Source: Albifimbria verrucaria (taxonomy: Eukaryota > Ascomycota > Sordariomycetes > Hypocreales > Stachybotryaceae). Taken from it: a stretch of DNA of 64,000 nucleotides. The stretch is taken from NCBI GenBank assembly GCA_020081605.1, contig JAHREC010000013.1, forward strand, positions 4,278,001-4,342,000, given 5' to 3'. The position numbers and the translations under genes were made by a program. Position 1 is the first letter of the stretch. Every line of letters starts with the position of its first letter. Under the pieces are notes generated by a model. It was not told the origin of the DNA. It did no database searches and saw nothing but the letters and a program-made list of their open reading frames with translations. This document shows positions 1-12,379 of this stretch, piece after piece.

Positions 1-178
1 GGTTCCCGGAGCTGCTCAGGGCGGCGTCGGCCCGGGACAGCAGGCTCCTGGCCAGGTGCCCATGCCTCAGGGAGGCAACCAGTGGAAGGCTGATGACCCA
101 AGACCACAGGAGTACATGTCTCAAGGAGACGCGCTCGAGCAGGAGCTCCTGGCCGGTCTGGACGGACCTAGGAGGTAA
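1..178 (+). CDS. 3' end of an unidentified Pro/Gly/Gln-rich protein
   Basis: An open frame enters at the left edge (codons from base 2) and stops with TAA at 176-178. The visible 58 residues begin Pro/Gly/Gln-rich (repeated PGQ and PQGG) and finish with a more ordered acidic tail containing DALEQELLAGLD. Composition and codon use look like a true fungal C-terminus rather than random sequence. I do not recognise the family; a low-complexity linker followed by a short amphipathic C-terminal helix is all that can be said. The rest of the gene lies outside the window. Confidence 0.6.
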   Translation, partial: VPGAAQGGVGPGQQAPGQVPMPQGGNQWKADDPRPQEYMSQGDALEQELLAGLDGPRR

Positions 179-1500
179 AAATAGCAGGTGTGCACATGCT
201 GTGGTTGGTTAAAAGTCGGAGAGAGGGTGTGCTGTGCTTTTGCGTCCTGGAGAAAACTGGATTTTGTGAGCGATCTGCAAGCGCGTGCTACGGGGAGCAA
301 AGCGTCGGAGGATACTCCGTCTTGTCCTTTTCAATGTGTTGGAAACAAGCACCCCAGCACGGATGCTGGGAGGGTCAAGCGTGAACATAATCAGCGATTG
401 GCAGATGACGGGAGATATTATTACACACGAACATTATTGCAAGAGCTTTGGGAGGCTGTCTGCTGTTGGTTATGGCACTATGACTCGAGTTTCGTTTTTC
501 CCGGTAGAAGTCCGTTTCAACTCATTCCATGACATGAAGATTCATTCCGTTCAATGACAATTTACATACCCTGCTCGAAGCCCCATTTGCAACGGTGATG
601 GTTGGTCATCTGGCGGCTGCCATGCTATATTATGAGGATACTATGATACATGGTCAAGACCAGGTGCAGCAGGTGCTTGTGAAGAAATCAACCATGGACT
701 TTTTGCCTTGGCACATGGGCTTGCGCGCCATCTCATATCAGGTGTGGCTGTCGATTTATCTGAAAGAAACCCAAAGTGGAAGGCCAGGGCCTGAAAGCGA
801 GGCCATTCGTGTTGCCAATTTCCCCAACCGCCCAAGCCACCCCAGATCCTTTTACCATGCCGTGCCGTCCCGTGCCGTGTGGGAGGACGAAGAATCGGGC
901 GGTTGCTCGAACGCCGATTGTGTGGGCATTTGCGCAACGTCGTCACGAAAAGATGGGCTATTAGTGTAGATCAGCCACGAAGATTATCTTCATAGGACCG
1001 CTTGCGCGACGGGTCGCTGTTTCACATATAGCACATTCTACAATCATTTTTATGGGAAATCTTCACGGCGGGAATCGGGACGACAGAGAGCTCATTTCAT
1101 GGAAAAAGAATTCGTAATTTCAGAATATTGGCGCGCAGTGCTACCTCTGATGCAACGTTTAATTAAGAAACCCACCACCCCAAACACCTCGGAACACCAA
1201 TACCCATGAACTGAATGTCTAAACGAGGGAGGCCGTGGCCCAATCCCGCAAATTCGTGCTTTTTCGTACCTCAAAGGGTCTTAATCGAGAGAACCGAGGC
1301 CCGTCTCCATACAATATGTGCCGCCCTTCCGGAACGAGTAAAATAAATGTAAAAAGAAGAAGTGAAAACAGGGGTATTAGAGTCGTAACAGCTTTCTCGG
1401 GGTTCCATCCCCGTAGCATAGTCCTCAGCTAAGCATTTCCCTCATGCATATTTTTGTGGTTTTTCTCTTATCATCGTCTCGATGTGCATTTGTGTGGCGC
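179..1500. other. Intergenic, no supported gene
   Basis: This is the 3' flank of the left-edge gene and the 3' flank of the DUF3455 gene. Open frames of up to 124 codons occur on both strands but overlap each other, lack recognisable motifs and have no convincing splice structure. I see nothing else in it. Confidence 0.5.
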
Positions 1501-2327
1501 TTAGCCAAAGAACCAGTAGGTGGTGGCGTAGCTGACACTGTCGTTGCCGGGTCCGCTGGCGCAGCCGTGAGAGACACCGCCGGCAGTCAGGACACGGTAC
1601 AGGTGGGTTGCGCCGCTGGTGCCAGGGAGAGCGCCAAGGTAGAGCCAGGCGACGGCGCCGGTGCCGTCAGGGCCAACATCAGCGCCGGCAGGAGCATCAA
1701 CGCTGTCGCTCTTCTCGCCGATGTACTTGATGTTGCCCTTCTTGACGTCGAAGGTGGGCTTTCCGTCGGCGGCAAAGTAGTGGTGGCCGGTGAAAGGAAT
1801 GGGGTCGAGACCGGCAAGCTTCAGAGGAGCATCGCGAGGGAAGGGCTTGGTGGCCGAAGCGCCCTTAGAGCCGTTGATGCGGTCTTCGGTAACGGGGACG
1901 AAGTTCAGAGGCACGTCGTGGTTCCAGAGGGCGGTGCTGGCAAGAGAGTTGAAGGCCTCGAGGGTGAGAGACTTGGGGCCCTGGCCAGGGTAGAGCGAGG
2001 TGACGTCGTAAAGCATAGCGAGAGCACCGGTGGCAGTAGCCTTAGCTGTAGGGTCAGAACCGCAGGTGTAGTTCTGGATACCGAAGCCGAGGGCGATGGC
2101 CTTGAGAGTCTTGCCGGCGGGAGGAGCAACCAGTTCCTTGGCTATCATGCAGTGTTAGTATATACAAGAATAACAAATTCAATAAGATGAGTTGACTTAC
2201 GACCACCGTGGACGGGCAGGACAGGCTGGGTCTTGGGAGGGCACCCAGGACCCTGCGGCTTGGGAGGCACGGGAGTGGCCAGAGCCAAAGCCGCGGAGGC
2301 GATCAGGAAGAATGTCTTGGTAAGCAT
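1501..2327 (-). CDS. Secreted DUF3455-family protein
   Basis: Two exons on the minus strand, 2327-2201 and 2141-1501, joined across a 59-nt intron with GTAAGT donor and a TAG acceptor; the splice leaves an intact 255-residue frame. The start MLTKTFF gives a typical signal peptide ending near ALAT, followed by a Pro/Cys-rich linker (about residues 20-42). The remainder has the features of the DUF3455 family: KAIALGFGIQNYTC near the start of the domain, a central GHHYF segment, then GAVAWLYLGA and a C-terminal THLYRVLTAGGVSHGC block with paired cysteines. Members are small secreted fungal proteins, sometimes labelled malate dehydrogenase-like in databases without enzymatic support. Function is unknown. 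No frame break is present, unlike many neighbours. Confidence 0.85.
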
Positions 2328-2660
2328 GTTGGCTTGTTGTTGAAGTGTCAAAGATCGTTGACGCGGGTGGCAGCTTGGAATGGAAAGAATTCAAGCAAGG
2401 CGAAGAGCGAAAGATATATAGAGTATGAGCTGCTCGGCGGCAACGCTAACACACACGCGACAGAAATAGAACAAGAGGCGAAATAGCCAGTGAAATGGTG
2501 TGTTGTACCCGCCTGGGCGCTTAGAGCTAATGGAGGTGGAGGCTTGCAGTAGTGTCGATGGCGGACGGGGAGGTTTGTTTTTGGCAAGGTAAGGGTAAAG
2601 TATTGCTTTCCAGAAGCAGAAATAAGAATATTATGTGGAGGAGAATCGAAGCGAGACGGA

Positions 2661-2690
2661 GATGATGATGAAGAAGAAGAAGAAGAAGAG
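2661..2690. repeat. GAT/GAA trinucleotide microsatellite
   Basis: Three GATs run straight into about seven AAG/GAA units in the upstream region of the DUF3455 gene, about 340 bp from its start codon. Confidence 0.85.
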
Positions 2691-3700
2691 ATGAAGGGAA
2701 GATGCTGCTGTAGCTTGAGGGCTCTGTAGTTTGGGTTGAACGGGATCGAGACACGTCTTATATCCCCTTCGTCTCATGGCGATGGAGACTGCGAGGCGAG
2801 GCGAGACGAGACGAGGCTCGCTGGAGCAAGCCTCAGGAGTTGGCTAGTACGGAGCACGGTAACGACTGTACGAGAGGAGAAACGGATGGCTGCGTCTCCG
2901 TGCAACCCCGGTCAGGACCCTGGCAATAATGAATGCAAGGCAGGACCGGGATCTGGAGTCCTTGGAGGAGAAGAACTGCGCGTGCGCGTGGGGAGGGGGA
3001 GGGGAGGCAGAGGTGAGAGGGGAGAGAGTGGTGCAACGGTGGGTAGCCTTGAGGATATGCAGATGCAAGCCTCGCCGTCGCCTGGCCGCTCCAAGACGAC
3101 CCTAGCGCCTCCGTGTGGCTAGGATGGATGCAGAAGGCGAGCCTTTGCCAATTCGAGCAGGTTGCGGTACGGGTATGACAGGTAGCTGGCCGCGGCCGAG
3201 GGCATGGGCATGGCATGGCATGGACACATGCACGGCGCTGGGCTGGCAGGTCGTTCAGCTAGTCGAGCACAGACCTTGGCAGAGTGGGAGGAAGAGAAGG
3301 GAGAGCGGGAGGCAAGGGTGGTACCCAAGATGCCAAGGGCGAACGAACGGTGGCTGGGGGCAGTATGAACCCTTTGTGGTGGGAGTGGGAGGTGGAGGAG
3401 GAGGGAGAGGAGGGTAAGTGTTCACCTTCACCGTAAGACTCGGGGTGGGTGGTTGGTGATTGATTGTTGAAGAAAGCCGGTCAGCAAAGTTGTGAGTTGG
3501 AAGTGTCTATTTTGGAGACAAACGGTGCACTACCTACCTACTACCTCTCTACCTACCTACCTAGGAATGTGTACTGTATGGCTGGGTACAGTGTAAATAG
3601 AGTCGAGATGCCGCTTATCGGCGAGGGGTCGAGGCCATTCTCAGCAAGCTTTCCTCAAGGGCGCCGTCGTCTTCGTCGCTCGTTGCTCGCACAGACCAGA

Positions 3701-3739
3701 CAGTCAGTCAGACAGACAGACAGATAGTCTGACTGACTG
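3701..3739. repeat. Perfect 13-bp inverted repeat (hairpin)
   Basis: The left arm at 3701-3713 (CAGTCAGTCAGAC) is the exact reverse complement of the right arm at 3727-3739, around a 13-nt GACA-rich loop. It probably arose from tetranucleotide repeat slippage and inversion. Confidence 0.85.
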
Positions 3740-4490
3740 AAGAGCAGCACAAGAAATGGATCAGCGTTATCTCCGTCTAGCATCGCGCGGGGTGGAGCTG
3801 GAGCTAGAGCTAGGCCTTGGGATGGGATGCCGGGCTCCACCTCGTGGATGCGACCAGACCCTTTTCTGTCCCCATCATGGCAATGTGCTGTGGCCAGAAT
3901 CCTTCTCTTCTCCCCAAGAAGAGCAGCTAATGCCTCACTTATCAGGGAGGAGGAGCCCTTTGCGCCATAGCCTGATCTCCCCAGCCAATATTGTTTCCAT
4001 GTGGATATCGTGGCCAGGGGCCCTACCTAGAAACAGCGGGACGATATTGTTTCGATGTCTGCACTCCTAGGCCCACCATCTTCAGTACAGTAATTACAAT
4101 ACTGTATCTCCCCGGGCGTACAACAGAGACGGCACAGGATGGAGAGCCCCGTCCATGTCAGCTATCTGAGTGGCGTACCGTCTTTTCTTCTTTCTTTCCG
4201 CCGTTCCACACCATCAGCTTTGCCATACATGCGACCCATCGATTCTTCGATCCCAATTATCACCTCATTTGTCATATTTTGTTTTTAGCTCACCATCACG
4301 TTTTGCTATTCTTGTAATCCGTACGTGCAGCGCACTATCCACGTCTTGTGCGGGTACAGCAGCAAGTCGCCGACCTGGTTAGTCTTGAGCGGAAGGATAA
4401 GCGGCAATTGGGCTTGGCACCAACACCACAAGTGCTGACACGACAGGGATTCTTCGGCTCTGCAGAAGCGTTGGTTCTTGAGCCATCCAC

Positions 4491-4508
4491 CCATCCATCC
4501 ATCCATCT
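4491..4508. repeat. CCAT tetranucleotide microsatellite
   Basis: Consecutive CCAT units, with degenerate flanking copies extending to about 4482 and 4514. Confidence 0.7.
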
Positions 4509-5841
4509 ATCCCATCTCTGGCGTGTCGGCGACGATGGGCCATCAGCGAGCCTTGTTGGTTCGTGTCGATTCCGTGTTAGCGTCCACGCATTCTAGAAAC
4601 AACAGCCCAGCCACGTGAAGCTAGTGCACCCTGTTGATCTCTGACCTCGCATGGCTCCTGATGATGAAACAATGAGCTGCAGCTATGCAATACGACGCTG
4701 GCTGCAAACTTTTCTCCGTCCTCCTCTCTCTTGCGCTCGGGCGCAGACCGAGAACCCACGATGGGAAACCAGCTCAGCTCAACCAGCTCAGCTCAACCAA
4801 TTTGTCTCTCACGAACAAGCAAACATTGCGCTTGGTCAGTCATAGCAACCGTTCAAAAGTAGAATGGTGGCCATCTTCGCCCAGATCCGAGGGCAGTGCT
4901 TGGGCGTTGAACTAACCATAACTCGTCCCCGGATACTATTCGCCCACGAACAGCCTTATCTCTCCGTCCTCCTAGTCTCGTCTCGCAAGTCTGCCAATAC
5001 CAAAACAGATGCGGCGCAATAAGCTTCCCGTTGGCAGTCAACTTCATTAACCCATTACACCCCTGAGACTATACCGCAGCGAACACCAAGGCCCCTTTGT
5101 GAGTTGAGTTCCCAGCCCTATGGGACCCCTCAGGGGCTTCAGGCACTGGTGAAACCACGCCTCTTTCCTCAAAGGAGCCTTCCGACTGAACCATTGCGAC
5201 GCCACGAAACATCATCTACGATGGATAAAGTCGAACTGGTAGAATTACGAGATGTGCCTAGCTCCATGGCTCCTATCCCTGCATAGTTTAGTTTAGTTTC
5301 GTTTCGTCTCCAGGAGTTGTCAGGTTTCAGGACCGTGGTTGTGCTTTGACAGCAATGGGGAGCCTCGCGATTCCAGACCTAAAGATTCAGGGTTCAGGCA
5401 ACATACCCATGTAAGTGCACAAACCCAAACAAAAATCGGATGGTCGATCGGGCTTTGCCTCCACATAGATGATCGATACGTTTCCATCCAATTCAAAGAA
5501 ACGGATCCGAAACACCGTGCTTCAGATGTTTCATCAGCAAAGGCTCTCGGTAACAAGTAAATGAGAGCTGAAGACAGATCCTACCCTCGGAAACTGTTGC
5601 TCGTCGGATATGGTCCAGTAGTCAACCGACCGAACCCTTGTCCCATCCCCAATATCCCAAAGGCCAGTCAATTCAGACGATGCAAACGCACAGCGCACCC
5701 AATCTAGTCCATGCCTGCTGTTAGTGCGTGCAAGTCTCACGACTATAGGCACGTCCATAGATGCACGGGGCCCGTGCAATTAGGTAAGCTTTGGCTGATT
5801 CTAGGGTAGATCTGCAGGTCTCGGCGCCTTCAGAGGACAAC

Positions 5842-5922
5842 GAGCCAGCCTATCTCAGGCCAGTATATTGAATGGGCTGGCTCTTCAATGAACCAGCCCA
5901 TAATCTAGGCTAGTATATCATG
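5842..5922. repeat. Imperfect direct repeat with an internal inverted repeat
   Basis: Two copies of about 30 bp share the core CCAGCC-TAT-CT-AGGC-AGTATAT-ATG, at roughly 5844-5873 and 5891-5922. A 9-bp inverted repeat, GAGCCAGCC at 5842-5850 with its reverse complement at 5875-5883, overlaps the first copy. The sequence sits at the edge of an AT-rich stretch and might be a mobile-element remnant, but no coding part is visible. Confidence 0.5.
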
Positions 5923-7049
5923 TGCTGAGTCCGATAGTACATTAAAGATTAATCGTCGGAGCGCCGCTGCGGTTTTTGTGGGCTGCAGTGAGTGGACCAA
6001 ACAGGCGCTGTTAAGCACGAAAAATGGCTACCATTTCGTGCAGCTGATGATGGGGAACAGAAATAAGATCACTCAAATGAGTTCCCAGATTTGTGCCTCA
6101 ACGAAGCTAAAGTCATTTAGAGGTTTAAATAAACTCGTCCCTGTTAAAGACGGTTGCCGATATATGTTCTCATTATATATATGCTGTATTATCATGCTAC
6201 CCGGTCCAATATAATTCTCAAGGTACGAGAGGCTACAAGTAACAGCATGGAATTTGCAAGCAGCAGGGGTTTAGCGTTAAGATGCAATTAAATAAGCCGT
6301 AGGCATAGAGCGAGACCTCCATGTCATAATTCAGCACCATTAATATTATAAGTCGAATTTTACAACCAATCATACTCTCCCTCTTCTATCACGGAACAGT
6401 ATGTATATTTGAGTAATACGGAAGCAGAGTATAATAATTAACCCTCCTAGAAGCGGCCGTATCCTTTACCAGTACTATGGACTCCAAAGGTCTCCGTGAC
6501 ACAGTACACTGCGAGGATGCGGCTTCATGACTACCGGTAGACTATGGCTACATTTGTGATTGGTTGAGTAAATGACAAAAGTCGCGCTTAGCGCCAGTCT
6601 GCATGTAGGCCAGAATTCTACTTATGCAAGGCTCTTTAGTTCCTGCATCACGAGCAACCCCGTAAAACCGGTAATGGAGTTGATTGGTTTGACCAACTTG
6701 TTCGAGCACATTCGGCGTTGTGACTGGTAATGGCGGCCGCGGTTTACTGTACCACCAATGCTTGGAATAGTTGACTAGTACAGTCTCCTGCAAGGTGGTG
6801 TACACTTATACATAGGCCAAAAATCCGAGATATCAATCCTTTTCAGTCCTCACTCGTTCGAAAAAGAGAAACACGAGATGGCGAGGGGCGTCGGGTCAAG
6901 CGGTAGCAATATGTGCCCACAACGTAAATCACCAGAATATAGGTGCAAGCAGTGTCTTTGACTGTTGGAGGAAAATAGAGACAACCATTCCTAGTGCTTT
7001 TCGCCTACAAGGGTAAACCAAGCTCTCTCGTTATCATCATTAGCTACCT

Positions 7050-8634
7050 CTAACCTAACATAGCCTTAAGGACCTTGATTTGCTCCTGAATACTTGATCG
7101 ACTCGTGCCGCCCTTAGCCGATTTCGCTTCAACGCTTGACTCATACTTGAAAACGGCCACAACGTCATCCGGGAATCGGCTATCAATGGCCTTCAGTTGC
7201 TCAAGGGTAAGCTCATTCATCAGGATACCCAGCTCCTCACTCTTTGCTACACATCGCCCAGAGATGTGATGGGCCTCGCGGAAGGGTACACCAATTTTGC
7301 AGAGTCTTTCAGCCAAATCTGTGGCGACCATAAAGGGATCTAGCGCAGCCAGCATCCGCTCTGGCCTGATGCTGAGCGTGGCAATGATACCGTTTGCGAT
7401 CTGTATACTATCAGAGATAGTCTTGACATGATCCAGCATGGGTTCCCAGCTCTCTTGAAGGTCTTTGTTGTATGTGCTGGGAAGGCCCTTTTGCGTCATC
7501 ATGAAGCCACTCATGTGGCCAAAGGCTCGGCCAGCCTTTCCTCGTAGCAACTCAAGACCATCAGGGTTGCGCTTTTGCGGCATCAAAGAAGATCCACTAG
7601 AGTAGCTATCGGCAACAGAGATGAAGCCAAACTCCGTGGTGGAATATATGATGAGGTCCTCAGCCCATCGGGAAATATGCTGCATAAACAGACTGCCCCA
7701 TTGAAGGAACTCGGTCACAAAATCCCTGTCAGAAACAGCGTTCATAGAGTTCCAGAGGATACCATCAAATCCAAGCTCTTTGGCCATCATGTCACGATCA
7801 ATGTTGAAGACATTACCGGCAAGAGCACCACAACCAAGAGGGCTCTTGTTAATCCTCTTCAGGCACTCGCGGAGTCGGTCAATATCATTCAAAAAGGCGA
7901 AGCCATATGACATCAACCATTGAGACCAACGAATTGGCTGAGCACGCTGGAGATGTGTATATCCAGGCATGAGATGGTCACTAAAATGGTCAGAAGGGGA
8001 TCAGCTTGGCCAGAGGCAGGATTATTGAACTTACATCTCAGACTCAGCACGGGCGGTAATGACCTGAACCAAGGCAACAAGCTGGCTGTCGATCTCTTGA
8101 ATTCGATTGCGCAGCCACATGCGCATGTCACAGACCACCTGCTCGTTTCGGCTGCGGCCTGTATGCAGCTTGCCAGCAATGTCCTTGCCAATGATTTCGC
8201 CAAGTCGGCGCTCATTAGCAGTGTGAATCTAGATGTATTACATTAGCCAGAGTAGCCAGAGAAGTGAAGTGAAGTAGTGCCTCACATCCTCATCGTTAGG
8301 CTTAATGACAAAGGTAGCGGCGTCCCACTCTTTTAGAACCTCGTGTAGACCTCTCTCAATTTCGGCAAAGTCGTCATTCGAAATAATACCAGACTTTGCG
8401 TTGGCACGGGCAAAGGCGATGCTGCCAAGAATATCTTCCTTGTAAAGTCGCGAATCGTAGGAGATACTCGCGTTGTACTGATGCATGAGGGGATCCATGC
8501 CGCCTGTCATCCGTGAGGTCAGTACTGGAGCTTGGTCGATGGAGGGGCAAGGGTTGACCGCTGCCCGCAAATGACGAACCAGTGAAGCGTCCACCCCAGA
8601 GCATGCCCTCGGCGGGCGCCTTGTCAGGAGCCAT
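7050..8634 (-). CDS. Argininosuccinate lyase
   Basis: Catalyses the last step of arginine synthesis, splitting argininosuccinate into arginine and fumarate. Four minus-strand exons (8634-8580, 8503-8286, 8228-8035, 7980-7050) give 465 residues, the usual length, with no frame break. Diagnostic features: LWGGRFTG at residues 12-19, [10 protein letters not shown] from residue 93, TGRSRNEQ at 114-121, [12 protein letters not shown] from 160 with the catalytic-region His165, and the fumarate lyase signature [12 protein letters not shown] from Gly285 carrying the catalytic serine loop. The first intron uses an uncommon GTTCGT donor but has a clean TACTGAC branch and CAG acceptor. An in-frame upstream ATG would add 16 residues; the MAPDK start was chosen because the family's conserved N-terminus begins close to it. 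The yeast counterpart is ARG4. Confidence 0.95.
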
Positions 8635-8828
8635 GATGGACTGGATGATAAACTGGATAGCTACCAGTTTTGTGTATGTCAATTGAAGTCGCTGCGCTTC
8701 GAGGAATCAATTTATGTCTGGTGCCGTCAATTGGTGCTTGATCAATCAGGGCGGACGGAGCTTAGGATTGAACAGTCAGTCATACAGGAAAATTTAGCGG
8801 GGCCGAGACCGGCCAGCAGTACCCCTAA

Positions 8829-8840
8829 TGACTCACGTGA
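8829..8840. promoter_or_regulatory. TGACTCA / CACGTGA composite site upstream of ASL
   Basis: A consensus Gcn4/CPC1 bZIP half-site pair (TGACTCA, 8829-8835) overlaps an E-box-like CACGTGA, about 195 bp upstream of the argininosuccinate lyase start. Arginine genes are classic targets of cross-pathway control in fungi. The sequence match is direct; its use is inferred. Confidence 0.5.
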
Positions 8841-10541
8841 CAGCGTCATACCAGAGCTGTAATCGGGGCATCGGCACTTCAGGGAGCATGGAGACCAGCC
8901 GGAGGCGGGTCACCGGGTGAGGCCGCGGCGGCGGCTACAGACGTGGGTTGTTATCCAGGCGAGGCGGCTTCGGGCTAGTGGCGCTTATGTCGGTTGCACC
9001 TTTTGAAGCATCTCGAGAGATAGCCGCACCCCGTCAGCAATGACTCCATCCCATGCATGGTTAAGCGATACTTGTCTTCCAAGTAGCAACCTTATGCGAG
9101 GCCGCCGCTCCTTCGCGGCTTGGCTTGCCCCGAGCAGTTGCAACAAGTTGGCTGATGCGTGCATGACAAACGTCTCTAACCGCCGGCCAAGAGTCGAGCC
9201 CAACCTCGCTTTGCAGCCAGGATATGCAGCGTTGACGCGGCTCTCGCCCATGCTAGGCATTGTTAGTTGGTCAAGATCCATATACAAGCGTGGTGATTGG
9301 AAGCCTGCTTGCACCACTTCAAGACCTCGTGGCACCCCTCATGGGTAGCTCGCTTGACAACTCAGGTTATTCATGGGGCGCCGACTGCAACGTGAGCCGT
9401 CAGCTGTCTACTTGTGGAAAAGTACGGCCAACACCAAAGAAGCCCAATGAATCATGCCTACATTTCGTCACTTGGCTAGGCGCATACGAGGAGGTAATTC
9501 GTCTTTTCGTCTGACACTCCTTCAATAAGATCTTGGGCCCGTATGCTGGCCTACTTTCATGTTGGGTGCCGACGTCTTCGAGACTTTCATCAATGGCATC
9601 AACGAAATGGAAACGATGGGGCAAACGCGGCAACACTGCCTTCCCAGGCGTCAATTAACGCACACACCGAATGCCACGTAAGCACACCAGCATGCTCTTG
9701 GTTCATCCGCAGCGCCGCCAACAACCCTCATGGACTTACGGGTCTCAATCTTTGCAGCTCGGTCGGGCGGACCACCATGTGCATAAATCTTGGGCTGCTT
9801 AGAAGTGGCCAATCTTAGCAAGTTGGAAGCTGTCTAGAAATAGCAGGTTCGGTGTAGCAAGACATGCCAGATCTAAAGATGGGTTCACCAGTAAGTAACA
9901 AGCATTCGCAATCGGTCAGATTAATAATCTGCCGGTATATCTCACCTGCTGGTGCCGATGTGTCCCAAGGATCTTTTCTTATCAAGTAGTGCCTTGATGT
10001 GACTCTTCTTTCAACTCAAGCTGTCTCTGCAACCCTTACCATAATCCTCGTGGTGTGTGACTTTCTATAGCTTAGCTTATGCAACCCATGAATAGGGCAG
10101 CTTAGTTATTAGCTGTGAATAAAAATATTGTCGTCTCATACGTTTTGGAAGTAGTCTTTGAAGAACCGAGTGGCTTTTCGACGCATTCAAATGGGCTTTC
10201 TGGTAATCCAAGCATGCCTACCGATTGTTTCAGTAGCCACCAACTAAAAATTATCATGGGTTAGCTATTGTACTTGTTTCTCTACATGATCATGCATAAT
10301 TCCATTCCACAGAGTATATTGAAAACTGTTGCTAACCTCTAATACTTGAATCCACCATGTCATTGCAGCATAACGGTCTTTCGGTATCTCTAAGAGTCTA
10401 ACTTCTGTGCATCTTCTTTCATAAGGTGATGTTGTCTTCTCCTTATTGAAACAACAACCGTTAAAGGTAGGTACATCATTAAACCCGACAATTATGTCAA
10501 AGACTTAAACAAGCTTCACAAAAATGCTTGTGTGCTGCATT
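8841..10541. other. Gene-free stretch, start of an accessory-looking region
   Basis: Open frames of about 85-116 codons occur on both strands around 8985-9350 and 9400-9650, fully overlapping, without recognisable domains or conserved splice sites. From about 9840 onward the sequence is more AT-rich. No RNA gene or transposon is recognised. Confidence 0.4.
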
Positions 10542-10835
10542 TCAGGGAGCATTAATATCCTCACGCTTCTCCCAAGCCACCTCAGTTGTGGCCCAGATAC
10601 CGGATGTGCAAAAATAATCACCCTCGAACCTTTCCATTTTAACATGATTGCAGTTTCTGCTGAGGCTGTATGAACGACACTTACGAAGTTGATCGCAGCG
10701 ACCACTTCCTGTAATCTCACGGACGTCACCTTCAGAACCTGTATAGCCTGTACCGCTGAAGGCTTGGATAGTACAGGCGGCGTTGCTAAGGTCAATAATG
10801 CTGGCTGCAAGAGTAAAGGTTGCCTTGAACTGCAT
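10542..10835 (-). CDS. Small secreted cysteine-containing protein
   Basis: A single-exon frame of 97 residues. The N-terminus (MQFKATFTLAASII) reads as a signal peptide, cleaved about residue 19-20, leaving a mature chain of about 77 residues with cysteines at 21, 47, 53, 62 and 76. The five-cysteine spacing and a GTGYTGSEGD segment near the mature N-terminus recall small secreted fungal proteins often listed as candidate effectors. An odd Asp and Asn in the signal region make the peptide weaker than usual. It lies alone in an AT-rich gene-poor area, a common setting for such genes. Function unknown. Confidence 0.5.
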   Translation of the reverse strand: MQFKATFTLAASIIDLSNAACTIQAFSGTGYTGSEGDVREITGSGRCDQLRKCRSYSLSRNCNHVKMERFEGDYFCTSGIWATTEVAWEKREDINAP

Positions 10836-12379
10836 TTTGAGTTTACGAGGGAGGGATTATATGAATTGGATGATATGACAGTTTAGTGTGCTTTGTCAAA
10901 GGGATAGAGGAATGAAATATTGAGTATGATCTGGTGCTTTACTTCAAGAGAGTGTGATCCCTGGACTTTTACACTCAATCTCTACATGAGAAAAGATGCA
11001 TCAGAGATGAAGAATCTGAGTATAACATAGGTGTAAGAGCTTAAGAAATACATATCCCAATATATGACATGACCATACATTTCTGGAAGGGATAAGAAAT
11101 ACAGTCCACACATGGGTATAAATATACGCTTCTGGGAGTTCTGCGCACTCATGATCTTATAGTGCTATATGATACATAAGCTTAGATTAGTTGGGCTTAC
11201 GTCAGAGTTCACGAAGTCTTCGTCAAGGACCTTAATGCTTAGTACTAGCGACGAGACCAGTCTTTTCTGCATCACTAGCTGGTTCAGAGCCACCGGTGGA
11301 AGTAAACACGAAGTGCCTGAACAATATTGTTGTCAGTTTCATGGTGATGAGTTGGAACAGGGCTAATATGTATAAGTTAAGGACCAAAAAGGGAAGAGAT
11401 ATTGCTCAAGGGGATATAATTTTGGAATAACTTGTGTTGTGTCTACAAGATCTTCTTTGTCGGTTCGTCCCATAGTTCTCCCGTTGATGATGCAGGCATG
11501 TACATTCAATAAGTACTAAGGTAGTTGGTTAAGGTGGTTGAACTCTGGTGTACGCGTGTCCCAATCCAAACACTTGTGCCAGTACTTTCGTGATTCGGGT
11601 CAAACTGCAAGCCTGGTCGATAGATCCCGAAGTAAAGTCTTGGTTTGGGCCGAACCGACATTGGTTGGTATCTAATGAGTCGGATGTGCCGAGTTGAACC
11701 TCGAGATACTTTACTTGTTGTGAAATTAGGTGAATTCAGTTCTCATTTAATCAGGTGTTTCTTGTTGCTTCACACATCCTGTATTGACTCATTGGGACTA
11801 TGATTCTATCTTTATTGAAGGTATTTGTTTCCTTTACTCGCTCGTGAGAGCCGTTCGCGCTCGTGGTGGCTAAGTAGCAACAGACTACCCTAGAGAGTTC
11901 GGATTTGTTTTCTTGCCTACAGGGTCGAGGTTTAACCGCCCAAGCTACGGCACATAATGTGGCTCTCTCATACTCCTCAAAGCTACCTACCTTTACCCAC
12001 CCTTGTATCCCAACTCGGAGAATGGACAAACAAAATCGACCAGTCTTCTTCCCGTTTTATGCCAACTACTACTGCAATGAGTGTATATGACCTGCCTGAT
12101 CACTTGATTCACGGTTTGTATTGACAGTGCCACCTGGGGCGGTCTGTTGGGCCAGCCCACGTCAAGCAAGCATGCCCCAACCAACCATACTTCTCCAATT
12201 CATCCAGAACATAAACATTGCTCAATAACAACGACACTCTAAATCTCGCGACCGACAATCGAGTCTGCACATCGCGCAAAGGATCCATTTGCCGGTGAGA
12301 TCGCTCGTCGTACCGTTCTCTGTCTCGCACGCCACCGATAAACCCTGACCCCGACCCCGACCTCGACCACCAGTTGAAG
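10836..12379. other. Intergenic, AT-rich to mixed
   Basis: Upstream flank of the small secreted protein and of the next gene. Several short frames on both strands, none with features of a protein family. A CCCGACCCCGACCTCGACC run lies just before the next start codon. Confidence 0.4.

Larger units (their letters stand above)
2328..7049. other. 4.7 kb without a supported gene
   Basis: The DUF3455 promoter (GA-rich, with a GAA/GAT microsatellite) lies at the left and the 3' flank of argininosuccinate lyase at the right. Between them are a hairpin at 3701-3739, TACCTACC motifs near 3530-3565, a CCAT microsatellite near 4491-4508, a 14-bp unit duplicated near 4770-4800, and an AT-rich stretch from about 5940 to 6450. 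Small open frames on both strands have no recognisable domains. No transposon ends or transposase fragments were recognised. Confidence 0.5.

Noticed and set aside
1444..2190. Open frame of 248 codons on the plus strand
   Set aside because: Antisense to the DUF3455 gene, which has a signal peptide, a proper intron and family motifs.
8985..9654. Several frames of 84-116 codons on both strands
   Set aside because: Mutually overlapping and without motifs; could hide a broken gene but nothing supports one.
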